Shown here one piece after another: positions 23,601 to 34,900 of a stretch of DNA of 64,000 nucleotides. A program made the position numbers and the translations under genes. Within the stretch, counting starts at the first letter, position 1. The number at the start of each line of letters is the position of its first letter. Below the pieces are notes generated by a model that worked only from the letters and a program-made list of their open reading frames with translations, did not search any database and was not told the origin of the DNA. Source of the stretch: Magicicada septendecula (taxonomy: Eukaryota > Arthropoda > Insecta > Hemiptera > Cicadidae); contig CM068372.1 of NCBI GenBank assembly GCA_034769895.1, forward strand, positions 372,267,258 through 372,331,257, given 5' to 3'.

Positions 23601-25060
23601 TTTATTTCATATGAAGTAATTTTATATTAAGAATTATCTTTTTTATTACTGGTACGAGATTTGGCTTAATTGTATCGTTACATAATGCCTCTCCTCTAAA
23701 ATTGATCATTTTAATAAAATACTAGCATAGTGTTTTATGAAATTATCAGTTATAGATAACTTTTTTCCTTCTCTTCCTTGTTTGTTTCTCCATTCTCCAT
23801 TTCTCTTCTTACTTAATTCACTCCATTTTGTTTGGATCTGTTTTTATTTATTTCCATTGGTGCATATTCCCTCATACACAAATTTTATTTCCCTAACTTT
23901 ATATAGTAGCTGGTTTCTCCCATTACTACTCATTTTTCTGAGACTAGAGGCACATCTTCTCTACTCAGTTCACATAGATTGCTGGACTTTTCAACAGTCA
24001 ATCTTAAATCTTTGTCAACTTGTGACTTAATAATAATAACAATATAACAATATAATTGGGATTGTCCACCTTGTGGTTTGACTTTAGATCACTCTATCCT
24101 TACTACTCATTCTTCCTTCCGCTATACCTTAACTATACACTATCATCTACTCATATACTATATTGAGAAATTTTATCTTTATTCATATGTTAATTTCATC
24201 ATATCTCACTTTTCATTATTTTGTTTTCAATGCTTGTTGTGATCATTTTAATTGTTTTAGACATTTTTTAGTCATTTAGCAGGATTCTGCTTTAGCCATA
24301 TTTGTATATTTGTTTTATATACAATTTCTCTCTCTCTCCTTGTACCAGGTAAAGTTTTATTTATTTTTTCTGATAATACTTTTGATTCAGTATAATTTCA
24401 AGTATTTATCTCAGTAATTTGAACTTGATTTTATTTTTGTTTATTTTATTCTGTATTCAACATCATTTTTGATAATGCTTTGGTAAGTTAATGGTCTTAC
24501 CTTAAAGGAATGTTTGTAGCGTATTCCTTTTAGCTATTTTTTGTTTTAATTATAATTGTAAGTTTGTGCTTCTTACATTTTGATTATATAGGAATGTGTG
24601 TAACTTATTCCTGATTATCTCACTTTTTACTTCATATTTCAATTTTTTGTTATATTTTAAACTGATTTAAATTGAAAGGAATTTGTGTAACTGTTTCCTT
24701 TGTTTTTCTCTTTTTTCATTAAAACTTTTTATTGTTCCGCATACATCATCTAAATATTTGAGTAAGCTGCTCTTACAATCTCTTTTAGAATTTTGAAATA
24801 TGTTTCATTTCGCAATAGTTTTATTCTTCCTCGTAAAACTTTTTTATTGAAGTTTGATTGTAAACTCCTTTGATTTTCTTTGTATCGATATTACTGATTT
24901 GGTAAGTATTATTACCATTGTCTCTTGTGATGACATACGGTTTATTATGATATACATATCGCTATACACGGGACCTTGTTATTTATATTTTGTTAAGTTG
25001 ACTTCTCCTTTTCTTTCCTTTATTATTTCCTTCTCTTGTTCGACTCTTTGTTGTTAGGCA
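20662..25060 (-). repeat. Candidate LTR of unit 1 (right boundary uncertain)
   Basis: The left edge, tgtaac next to unique DNA, is firm. The right edge is placed at ttaggca, because a pyrimidine run (PPT on the minus strand) follows immediately and the minus strand then starts TGCC. This makes a 4.4-kb LTR and a 1.7-kb internal region. An alternative edge near 23688 (gttaca followed after five bases by cctctcctc) would give about 3 kb. With one LTR-like block per unit no internal comparison can decide. AATAAA on the minus strand near 20777-20782 could serve as poly(A) signal in either case. Confidence 0.35.
24504..24701. repeat. Three successive AGGAAT/ATTCCT hairpins
   Basis: Inverted-repeat pairs lie at 24504-24530 (aaaggaat/attccttt), 24590-24612 (aggaat/attcct) and 24675-24701 (aaaggaa/ttccttt), about 86 bp apart. 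The loops are related (gtttgtagcgt, gtgtgtaactt, ttgtgtaactg). The block recurs unchanged in every complete unit. Confidence 0.7.
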
Positions 25061-25073
25061 CCTCTACTCCTTC
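25061..25073 (-). promoter_or_regulatory. Candidate polypurine tract of the array element
   Basis: The minus strand reads gaaggagtagagg directly before TGCC, the proposed LTR start. It is purine-rich except for one T. Weaker alternatives exist, so this is tentative. Confidence 0.4.
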
Positions 25074-25303
25074 AAGTGTTTGATAGATACACTTATTCTG
25101 GATAAAATTATTAAATTTATTTATTATAGTTTAATTTTTCTGATTTAAATCGTCTTGGTCGTCGTCATTTCTTGTACCCTCTTGTTTTGGTGATTGTCTA
25201 GTAACTTCATTTAATTTTAATATTTCCTTCTGTTCCATTGGGTTGCTGGGTCATTAACTTGAAGATCAGTCCCTTTTCTTGGTTTGTGGTATCTTCACTT
25301 AGT

Positions 25304-26731
25304 TTACCCATGGTCCATCAGTTCCTCTGCCCTTATGGTTCGGATAACTCTGGCGTGTAGAACTGTTTTCTTACTGGTGAAATAGGTCTCCTCAATCTTG
25401 TACCATAATTCCTTTAATACCATATGTTCCGTGGTATTTATTTCTACCTCCATCATTTGATTAGTTTGTCCATTAATCAGAGAAGTTGTTTGTGCCTCTC
25501 TTATTAATATGATTTTTGCTTTTTTATTTGGTATCTCCATTTCTGGTGTGCTCCAGTATTTTATTGACCTTCTTGTTCTGTTGTACTCTGTTTTGTTGTC
25601 AGTCATTTCTATTTCTGGCATCTTCCATCCAAGTATTGATTTGTTGAATTTTTCATCTGCTGTTTGGTTCTGAATTCCTTTTATAATTTCTCTCAGAGTC
25701 CTCCTACAATCTTTGTACTTTATTAAGTTGCTTTGATAGGTAATGGGCAAATTAAATACATCGATGAGTCCGTTCTTCATCATCTCCACTTCTTCTCGTG
25801 TTTTGATGAGTTTCCTCTTATATACCTTTCCCAGTTCCTCTGTTTTCTTAATCTTCTTAATGATTCGATTCTTCTTCATACGACTGTTTACACCTATTTG
25901 TAGTTCTTGGTGCCTCTCCTCCAATCCCTTGACCATCTCCTTCTGTGTTATTTTCTGATTCTTCGGTTCCATGTTCTCATTCAACGTTTCTTTGATACCT
26001 TTAGAAGTGCTGTCTAGTGTTTCATTCCATTGTTTGAAATCACTAGCTACTGTTTCTTGAAGTTGATTTACTGGGTAACTTGTCTCTTCCCATCTCTTAT
26101 TCATCCATGTTTTTGTCCGTTTGTCTTCTTCACGAAACTCTGCAAACATGAATCTCAATTCTTCTCTGTTCTTCTCACTTTCTTCCTCGATTTTCCTTTG
26201 GAGGATATCATGATTAGTTTCCATCTTTTTGTTTACTATCTCCAGATCCTTCTTGATCTGTTTCTTCAGTTCTTCGCTCTTCTTCTCCAATACCTCTTGA
26301 CTTCTTTTCAAGTCTTCATGGTTGCTTTCTATTTTATCATTCAGGAATGCTATACTCTCCTTCATTTGCTTCTTCAAATCTTCGCTGTTTTGGTCCAGTT
26401 TTTTATTTAACTCTTCCTTGTCTTGTCTTCTCTCTTTATTCATTTGTCCGAATTGTTCCATCATGAACTTCATCATGCTATCTAAATTCGTTTCTTCTGT
26501 CGGTTTGACTGGTTGGTTATTTACCCTGACTTCTCCTTCTATTTCCGGTTCAGGTTCAGGTTCAGGTGGGCTTGGATTTTCCGTTTGGTCCTCCTGTGGG
26601 TTTTCTTCTGACAATTCTCCAGTCGTTTCCTCCATTTCTACTCCTTCAACTTGCTCCACTTCTTCTGGGTTTCCTTCTTGGTTTGGTGTTTCCTTCCCTT
26701 TGCGTCTCGTAACCATCCCGTGTCTATTCAT
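25304..26731 (-). CDS. Coiled-coil gag-like protein, array copy 1 (475 aa)
   Basis: It starts MNRHGMVTRRKG, 49 nt after the PBS; MVTRRK-type starts are common in insect gypsy gag proteins. Residues 20-65 are acidic and Pro-rich (EPEPEPE near 57-63). About 97-206 form a long charged coiled coil with internal repeats (NSEDLKK, NHEDLKR, NHDILQR). A basic region (285-312) and an unrecognised C-terminal region follow. There is no zinc knuckle, protease or RT, and no overlapping pol frame downstream. A structural protein of a non-autonomous element, mobilised by enzymes from elsewhere, is the likeliest reading. This copy has N335 and I446. The plus-strand frames across it are antisense shadows. Confidence 0.75.
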   Translation of the reverse strand: MNRHGMVTRRKGKETPNQEGNPEEVEQVEGVEMEETTGELSEENPQEDQTENPSPPEPEPEPEIEGEVRVNNQPVKPTEETNLDSMMKFMMEQFGQMNKERRQDKEELNKKLDQNSEDLKKQMKESIAFLNDKIESNHEDLKRSQEVLEKKSEELKKQIKKDLEIVNKKMETNHDILQRKIEEESEKNREELRFMFAEFREEDKRTKTWMNKRWEETSYPVNQLQETVASDFKQWNETLDSTSKGIKETLNENMEPKNQKITQKEMVKGLEERHQELQIGVNSRMKKNRIIKKIKKTEELGKVYKRKLIKTREEVEMMKNGLIDVFNLPITYQSNLIKYKDCRRTLREIIKGIQNQTADEKFNKSILGWKMPEIEMTDNKTEYNRTRRSIKYWSTPEMEIPNKKAKIILIREAQTTSLINGQTNQMMEVEINTTEHMVLKELWYKIEETYFTSKKTVLHARVIRTIRAEELMDHG

Positions 26732-26759
26732 GATCGCCGCTAGTTATTCTTACCAGCCA

Positions 26760-26776
26760 CACGTTGCTGGTCGCCA
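26760..26776 (-). promoter_or_regulatory. Primer binding site of the array element
   Basis: Three bases inside the LTR edge the minus strand reads TGGCGACCAGCAACG. The first eight bases fit the tRNA-Arg type primer end used by 412/mdg1-like elements (from memory); the match beyond that is unverified. The leader beside it can form a small CCAGC/GCTGG stem. The same site precedes every unit boundary, at 31911-31927, 38005-38021, 44116-44132, 50225-50241, 56323-56339 and 62417-62433. Confidence 0.65.
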
Positions 26777-26856
26777 ATATGTAACAAGTAAATATGGGGT
26801 GTGTGTGTGTACTTCCTTAAAGCCCCTCGTTGGGTTCGTCAATATGTAACGAGTAA
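26771..26856. repeat. Near-duplicate 21-mers at the LTR edge
   Basis: tcgccaatatgtaacaagtaa (26771-26791) spans the PBS/LTR edge. Inside the LTR, 65 bases further, tcgtcaatatgtaacgagtaa (26836-26856) repeats it with two substitutions. The pair is present at each internal unit boundary. The second could be a relic of an older LTR edge. Confidence 0.7.
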
Positions 26857-29800
26857 TAAACGAGGTCGTACCTGTTAAAATGTATCACACTTGTTTATTT
26901 AGTGTATTAGTGTGATTGTAGTGTGTTTGCCTCACACTGGTTGTTACATAAATCGACGTCACTACTGGAGTCCGTAGCGTTGTCAATGTCACCAGTACAA
27001 CCTACCTGTTAATTCATAGGGATTACGATTCCCGGGTGGCGCCAAATTGTTTTTGTTAAAACAATTAAAACATTTAGTTTTTAAAGTAATATGTGGTATT
27101 CGCATGGACAGCTGTGGCGTTCGTATTATTCCCGCTGCTACACAGGTTGTCGACTCAGCCACTCGTGACAAGCGCTAGTTGGCTATGACTTAAACTTCGC
27201 TAACACACATATATTTACAGCAAAAAATCCTATGAAATAACAAGATAGTATTGTTCTGTACTGCGCTTTTTAATACACATTTAATTATTAATAAACATGA
27301 CAATTGAATATTAAACAAATTTATAATATTATGCTCCGGCTTAGAGCTTGAAACACAAATATCTCAAGGTTGGCAAAATGGTTTCAAAACATTATCGTTC
27401 ATTTACCTTTTAACAAAATTACTATGTTTTTAAAACCTGGGGTTCTTTTGATCATGAAAATAGACATAAACGTTGATTACATGAAAAGAAAGTACACTAT
27501 TATACCTTATAGGTACTTAGGATTTATAATGTGTTTGTACAATTTGTTCCGTAGTGTCGTATTTCTGTTACAGTAATTATGTTTACAAATAAGGTTATCT
27601 TTATAAATGTTTTTTAATATAAGTAAATTATGCCTTTACCTTTGAAAGAAAATACTACTTTTAAATAGTGAGAAATTTCATCATTTGCAAATAATTTAAG
27701 TGATTTGGGGTTTTAGGAGTAAGAAATTATTCGGTACTTATCAGTTCGTCTCACGTTGAAAGGTCGTCATCAATATAGGTGTTTATTTTTCGAATTTGGT
27801 CTGGTTGAAGGCTTCCAGCATCTTCTTCAAACTGGTCTGAGTTTTTTCGTTAATTAATTCATTTAATTTCGTTCTTGGTCATCATTAATTCTGTATAGAT
27901 CGACGTCTCTTCATATTGGATCATCTGAATTCACTATTTGAATTTGTTATCACTGTTTAACTTAAAGTTTTAGTTTGTCCAATTTCTTGTGTGGCGTACC
28001 CACGCTTCGTTTCTTCAGCGTCTATCTAATTTAACAGAAAAATAAGCCTCAAAAAACTCGTCATAGTAACTAATAATTCAATGCTGGTTTAATTTCTCAT
28101 TACATACATTGTTAGAGATATTTGAATTTTTATTCAAATTTATTAAGTATTTTCCCAATGATTTTACTCCCTTATACTTCCTTTGGGATAATAAATGACA
28201 TCACTATTATTTTTCTTTCCTTTCAAAGTTTACAATGATACCTCATAAGGTCATATTTTGTTACACTTTAACTATAGTCTAATTAGTCGACATTTAAAAA
28301 ATAACATATCCTTCTTGAATTAAATTATTACAATAATATTTCTGTGTAGAAATAACTGATATACAATCATTGTCCATTCACTGTTCTTAGATTAGTAAGA
28401 TTTTTTGTGAAATTGATACAATTTGCATTTAAAATGTTCTTGGCAGTTAACTGTTTTTCTAGTTACAAACAGCCATGATTGTTTTCTAGTGTATTTCCCT
28501 TTTAAATTACATTCTGAATTCAGCCTGATGGGCTTCACTTATTTGTTTGTGTTTTAATTATTATTCAACATAAATTTTCATTACTTTTCATTTAAAATAT
28601 AATAGTTAGGTTTATGGACTGTAAGTCCCTTTTCAGTCATATTCCTTCTTTAACATTGAATCAACTATTCTTTGCAAATTATAAATTATTCTTAGTACTA
28701 ACATTGATTTCTATCTTGTCTTATAAAGTATGGTGGTAAACATTGTCACTTTCTCTAATATTATTAAGGTTGATTCCCCTTTCAACATGGGGTGTTGTAT
28801 TCTTTATAAATGTAATCTTTAATAACAAACTTTACTTCTATCCTATCATGCCATGTTAACACAAGTTATGGTACTGGGCTTTCTCCCTGATATGTCACAT
28901 GCTTTCCTTATATTAATTTTAAATACTATTTTTAATTACTTCTAGGTATACAATTAATTATAATTCTACTCTAATCATTGGTGGTTTATCAATGTTTTAA
29001 AGAGTGTCTATTTCCTTAGCATTCTAATTTGAATGTTTCACCTTCACTATTTTATAGGGCATTAACACTTCACTAAAACACTTCACTTTGGTTCACTGTT
29101 TTGTACTTAGTGTTATTTAATGGGTAACCCCTATACTTTTTCCTACCATTTCTCACTATTTTGTTCTAGTATTATGTTTACTATAAACAATATTAGGCTA
29201 GTTGTGTTTTGGTTGAATCTAACCTTTCTGACAGGGTTAATGTACTCTTCCTATACTACTTTGCTTTATAATTGTATTGTCTTAAAAATGGTTACATATG
29301 TTAAATCAATAATAATAATAACATTGGTTTCGTTAATATATAATTATTTAAGGTTTATTGACCGTATTCTATCTTTAACATACAATCTTTCCCTTTTATA
29401 TATGTGTGTAGACATTTTTTAGTCATTTAGCAGGATTCTGCTTTAGCCATATTTGTATATTTGTTTTATATACAATTTCTCTCTCTCTCCTTGTACCAGG
29501 TAAAGTTTTATTTATTTTTTCTGATAATACTTTTGATTCAGTATAATTTCAAGTATTTATCTCAGTAATTTGAACTTGATTTTATTTTTGTTTATTTTAT
29601 TCTGTATTCAACATCATTTTTGATAATGCTTTGGTAAGTTAATGGTCTTACCTTAAAGGAATGTTTGTAGCGTATTCCTTTTAGCTATTTTTTGTTTTAA
29701 TTATAATTGTAAGTTTGTGCTTCTTACATTTTGATTATATAGGAATGTGTGTAACTTATTCCTGATTATCTCACTTTTTACTTCATATTTCAATTTTTTG

Positions 29801-31930
29801 TTATATTTTAAACTGATTTAAATTGAAAGGAATTTGTGTAACTGTTTCCTTTGTTTTTCTCTTTTTTCATTAAAACTTTTTATTGTTCCGCATACATCAT
29901 CTAAATATTTGAGTAAGCTGCTCTTACAATCTCTTTTAGAATTTTGAAATATGTTTCATTTCGCAATAGTTTTATTCTTCCTCGTAAAACTTTTTTATTG
30001 AAGTTTGATTGTAAACTCCTTTGATTTTCTTTGTATCGATATTACTGATTTGGTAAGTATTATTACCATTGTCTCTTGTGATGACATACGGTTTATTATG
30101 ATATACATATCGCTATACACGGGACCTTGTTATTTATATTTTGTTAAGTTGACTTCTCCTTTTCTTTCCTTTATTATTTCCTTCTCTTGTTCGACTCTTT
30201 GTTGTTAGGCACCTCTACTCCTTCAAGTGTTTGATAGATACACTTATTCTGGATAAAATTATTAAATTTATTTATTATAGTTTAATTTTTCTGATTTAAA
30301 TCGTCTTGGTCGTCGTCATTTCTTGTACCCTCTTGTTTTGGTGATTGTCTAGTAACTTCATTTAATTTTAATATTTCCTTCTGTTCCATTGGGTTGCTGG
30401 GTCATTAACTTGAAGATCAGTCCCTTTTCTTGGTTTGTGGTATCTTCACTTAGTTTACCCATGGTCCATCAGTTCCTCTGCCCTTATGGTTCGGATAACT
30501 CTGGCGTGTAGAACTGTTTTCTTACTGGTGAAATAGGTCTCCTCCATCTTGTACCATAATTCCTTTAATACCATATGTTCCGTGGTATTTATTTCTACCT
30601 CCATCATTTGATTAGTTTGTCCATTAATCAGAGAAGTTGTTTGTGCCTCTCTTATTAATATGATTTTTGCTTTTTTATTTGGTATCTCCATTTCTGGTGT
30701 GCTCCAGTATTTTATTGACCTTCTTGTTCTGTTGTACTCTGTTTTGTTGTCAGTCATTTCTATTTCTGGCATCTTCCATCCAAGTATTGATTTGTTGAAT
30801 TTTTCATCTGCTGTTTGGTTCTGAATTCCTTTTATAATTTCTCTCAGAGTCCTCCTACAATCTTTGTACTTTATTAATTTGCTTTGATAGGTAATGGGCA
30901 AATTAAATACATCGATGAGTCCGTTCTTCATCATCTCCACTTCTTCTCGTGTTTTGATGAGTTTCCTCTTATATACCTTTCCCAGTTCCTCTGTTTTCTT
31001 AATCTTCTTAATGATTCGATTCTTCTTCATACGACTGTTTACACCTATTTGTAGTTCTTGGTGCCTCTCCTCCAATCCCTTGACCATCTCCTTCTGTGTT
31101 ATTTTCTGATTCTTCGGTTCCATGTTCTCATTCAACGTTTCTTTGATACCTTTAGAAGTGCTGTCTAGTGTTTCATTCCATTGTTTGAAATCACTAGCTA
31201 CTGTTTCTTGAAGTTGATTTACTGGGTAACTTGTCTCTTCCCATCTCTTATTCATCCATGTTTTTGTCCGTTTGTCTTCTTCACGAAACTCTGCAAACAT
31301 GAATCTCAATTCTTCTCTGTTCTTCTCACTTTCTTCCTCGATTTTCCTTTGGAGGATATCATGATTAGTTTCCATCTTTTTGTTTACTATCTCCAGATCC
31401 TTCTTGATCTGTTTCTTCAGTTCTTCGCTCTTCTTCTCCAATACCTCTTGACTTCTTTTCAAGTCTTCATGGTTGCTTTCTATTTTATCATTCAGGAATG
31501 CTATACTCTCCTTCATTTGCTTCTTCAAATCTTCGCTGTTTTGGTCCAGTTTTTTATTTAACTCTTCCTTGTCTTGTCTTCTCTCTTTATTCATTTGTCC
31601 GAATTGTTCCATCATGAACTTCATCATGCTATCTAAATTCGTTTCTTCTGTCGGTTTGACTGGTTGGTTATTTACCCTGACTTCTCCTTCTATTTCCGGT
31701 TCAGGTTCAGGTTCAGGTGGGCTTGGATTTTCCGGTTGGTCCTCCTGTGGGTTTTCTTCTGACAATTCTCCAGTCGTTTCCTCCATTTCTACTTCTTCAA
31801 CTTCCTCCACTTCTTCTGGGTTTCCTTCTTGGTTTGGTGTTTCCTTCCCTTTGCGTCTCGTAACCATCCCGTGTCTATTCATGATCGCCGCTAGTTATTC
31901 TTACCAGCCACACGTTGCTGGTCGCCAATA
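26780..31930 (-). mobile_element. Array unit 2 (5151 bp, internally deleted)
   Basis: It lacks 940 bp corresponding to 34563-35502 of unit 3, with the junction tgtgtg/tagacat at about 29408. It also lacks 3 bp (gttgtcatag became gtcatag near 28060). The gag ORF and LTR edge are intact. The deletion removes only non-coding DNA and has almost no microhomology. Confidence 0.92.
30455..31882 (-). CDS. Coiled-coil gag-like protein, array copy 2 (475 aa)
   Basis: Same layout as copy 1, with E27, E30, P50, K335 and M446. The protein is identical to copy 3. Its ORF is untouched by the unit's 940-bp deletion, which lies about 1 kb beyond the stop codon in transcript order. Confidence 0.75.
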   Translation of the reverse strand: MNRHGMVTRRKGKETPNQEGNPEEVEEVEEVEMEETTGELSEENPQEDQPENPSPPEPEPEPEIEGEVRVNNQPVKPTEETNLDSMMKFMMEQFGQMNKERRQDKEELNKKLDQNSEDLKKQMKESIAFLNDKIESNHEDLKRSQEVLEKKSEELKKQIKKDLEIVNKKMETNHDILQRKIEEESEKNREELRFMFAEFREEDKRTKTWMNKRWEETSYPVNQLQETVASDFKQWNETLDSTSKGIKETLNENMEPKNQKITQKEMVKGLEERHQELQIGVNSRMKKNRIIKKIKKTEELGKVYKRKLIKTREEVEMMKNGLIDVFNLPITYQSKLIKYKDCRRTLREIIKGIQNQTADEKFNKSILGWKMPEIEMTDNKTEYNRTRRSIKYWSTPEMEIPNKKAKIILIREAQTTSLINGQTNQMMEVEINTTEHMVLKELWYKMEETYFTSKKTVLHARVIRTIRAEELMDHG

Positions 31931-34900
31931 TGTAACAAGTAAATATGGGGTGTGTGTGTGTACTTCCTTAAAGCCCCTCGTTGGGTTCGTCAATATGTAA
32001 CGAGTAATAAACGAGGTCGTACCTGTTAAAATGTATCACACTTGTTTATTTAGTGTATTAGTGTGATTGTAGTGTGTTTGCCTCACACTGGTTGTTACAT
32101 AAATCGACGTCACTACTGGAGTCCGTAGCGTTGTCAATGTCACCAGTACAACCTACCTGTTAATTCATAGGGATTACGATTCCCGGGTGGCGCCAAATTG
32201 TTTTTGTTAAAACAATTAAAACATTTAGTTTTTAAAGTAATATGTGGTATTCGCATGGACAGCTGTGGCGTTCGTATTATTCCCGCTGCTACACAGGTTG
32301 TCGACTCAGCCACTCGTGACAAGCGCTAGTTGGCTATGACTTAAACTTCGCTAACACACATATATTTACAGCAAAAAATCCTATGAAATAACAAGATAGT
32401 ATTGTTCTGTACTGCGCTTTTTAATACACATTTAATTATTAATAAACATGACAATTGAATATTAAACAAATTTATAATATTATGCTCCGGCTTAGAGCTT
32501 GAAACACAAATATCTCAAGGTTGGCAAAATGGTTTCAAAACATTATCGTTCATTTACCTTTTAACAAAATTACTATGTTTTTAAAACCTGGGGTTCTTTT
32601 GATCATGAAAATAGACATAAACGTTGATTACATGAAAAGAAAGTACACTATTATACCTTATAGGTACTTAGGATTTATAATGTGTTTGTACAATTTGTTC
32701 CGTAGTGTCGTATTTCTGTTACAGTAATTATGTTTACAAATAAGGTTATCTTTATAAATGTTTTTTAATATAAGTAAATTATGCCTTTACCTTTGAAAGA
32801 AAATACTACTTTTAAATAGTGAGAAATTTCATCATTTCCAAATAATTTAAGTGATTTGGGGTTTTAGGAGTAAGAAATTATTCGGTACTTATCAGTTCGT
32901 CTCACGTTGAAAGGTCGTCATCAATATAGGTGTTTATTTTTCGAATTTGGTCTGGTTGAAGGCTTCCAGCATCTTCTTCAAACTGGTCTGAGTTTTTTCG
33001 TTAATTAATTCATTTAATTTCGTTCTTGGTCATCATTAATTCTGTATAGATCGACGTCTCTTCATATTGGATCATCTGAATTCACTATTTGAATTTGTTA
33101 TCACTGTTTAACTTAAAGTTTTAGTTTGTCCAATTTCTTGTGTGGCGTACCCACGCTTCGTTTCTTCAGCGTCTATCTAATTTAACAGAAAAATAAGCCT
33201 CAAAAAACTCGTTGTCATAGTAACTAATAATTCAATGCTGGTTTAATTTCTCATTACATACATTGTTAGAGATATTTGAATTTTTATTCAAATTTATTAA
33301 GTATTTTCCCAATGATTTTACTCCCTTATACTTCCTTTGGGATAATAAATGACATCACTATTATTTTTCTTTCCTTTCAAAGTTTACAATGATACCTCAT
33401 AAGGTCATATTTTGTTACACTTTAACTATAGTCTAATTAGTCGACATTTAAAAAATAACATATCCTTCTTGAATTAAATTATTACAATAATATTTCTGTG
33501 TAGAAATAACTGATATACAATCATTGTCCATTCACTGTTCTTAGATTAGTAAGATTTTTTGTGAAATTGATACAATTTGCATTTAAAATGTTCTTGGCAG
33601 TTAACTGTTTTTCTAGTTACAAACAGCCATGATTGTTTTCTAGTGTATTTCCCTTTTAAATTACATTCTGAATTCAGCCTGATGGGCTTCACTTATTTGT
33701 TTGTGTTTTAATTATTATTCAACATAAATTTTCATTACTTTTCATTTAAAATATAATAGTTAGGTTTATGGACTGTAAGTCCCTTTTCAGTCATATTCCT
33801 TCTTTAACATTGAATCAACTATTCTTTGCAAATTATAAATTATTCTTAGTACTAACATTGATTTCTATCTTGTCTTATAAAGTATGGTGGTAAACATTGT
33901 CACTTTCTCTAATATTATTAAGGTTGATTCCCCTTTCAACATGGGGTGTTGTATTCTTTATAAATGTAATCTTTAATAACAAACTTTACTTCTATCCTAT
34001 CATGCCATGTTAACACAAGTTATGGTACTGGGCTTTCTCCCTGATATGTCACATGCTTTCCTTATATTAATTTTAAATACTATTTTTAATTACTTCTAGG
34101 TATACAATTAATTATAATTCTACTCTAATCATTGGTGGTTTATCAATGTTTTAAAGAGTGTCTATTTCCTTAGCATTCTAATTTGAATGTTTCACCTTCA
34201 CTATTTTATAGGGCATTAACACTTCACTAAAACACTTCACTTTGGTTCACTGTTTTGTACTTAGTGTTATTTAATGGGTAACCCCTATACTTTTTCCTAC
34301 CATTTCTCACTATTTTGTTCTAGTATTATGTTTACTATAAACAATATTAGGCTAGTTGTGTTTTGGTTGAATCTAACCTTTCTGACAGGGTTAATGTACT
34401 CTTCCTATACTACTTTGCTTTATAATTGTATTGTCTTAAAAATGGTTACATATGTTAAATCAATAATAATAATAACATTGGTTTCGTTAATATATAATTA
34501 TTTAAGGTTTATTGACCGTATTCTATCTTTAACATACAATCTTTCCCTTTTATATATGTGTGTTAGTTTCCCCTTGGGTTTTATCTGTCTCCTCTTCATT
34601 CTTCCTCTTCTTCTTCTTCAATAATCTTCATCTTCTTTCTTCATCTTGGTTTGGTCCTCCTTTAGTTCTATGTCCATCATTGTTTTGTCAATCACATTTT
34701 CTCAAGTATGTTTGGGTTGTCGGCTCAATCATGTCAAAATATCTACATTTTAATAAGTATGTTACGTGGTTTGTGTTTTTTGGCTCAATCACTTGGGTTG
34801 GGTAATATCGTGGTACGTCATGTCAAAGTATTTACATTTTAATCATTTTTTACACATTTTATTTCATATGAAGTAATTTTATATTAAGAATTATCTTTTT

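Larger units (their letters stand above)
20662..26779 (-). mobile_element. Array unit 1 (6118 bp)
   Basis: The edge unit, and the most different in its gag ORF: residues 27 and 30 are Q and G, 50 is T, 335 is N and 446 is I, where the inner copies have E, E, P, K and M. It alone has a 12-bp insertion (ccgctatacctt) near 24119. Divergence of the outermost unit is typical of arrays homogenised by unequal exchange. Confidence 0.9.

Noticed and set aside
26322..26849. Plus-strand ORFs of 126-184 codons across the gag-like gene (repeated in every unit)
   Set aside because: They are antisense shadows: their Ser/Phe/Leu-rich text is the complement of Lys/Glu-rich coiled-coil codons, and they lack any domain.
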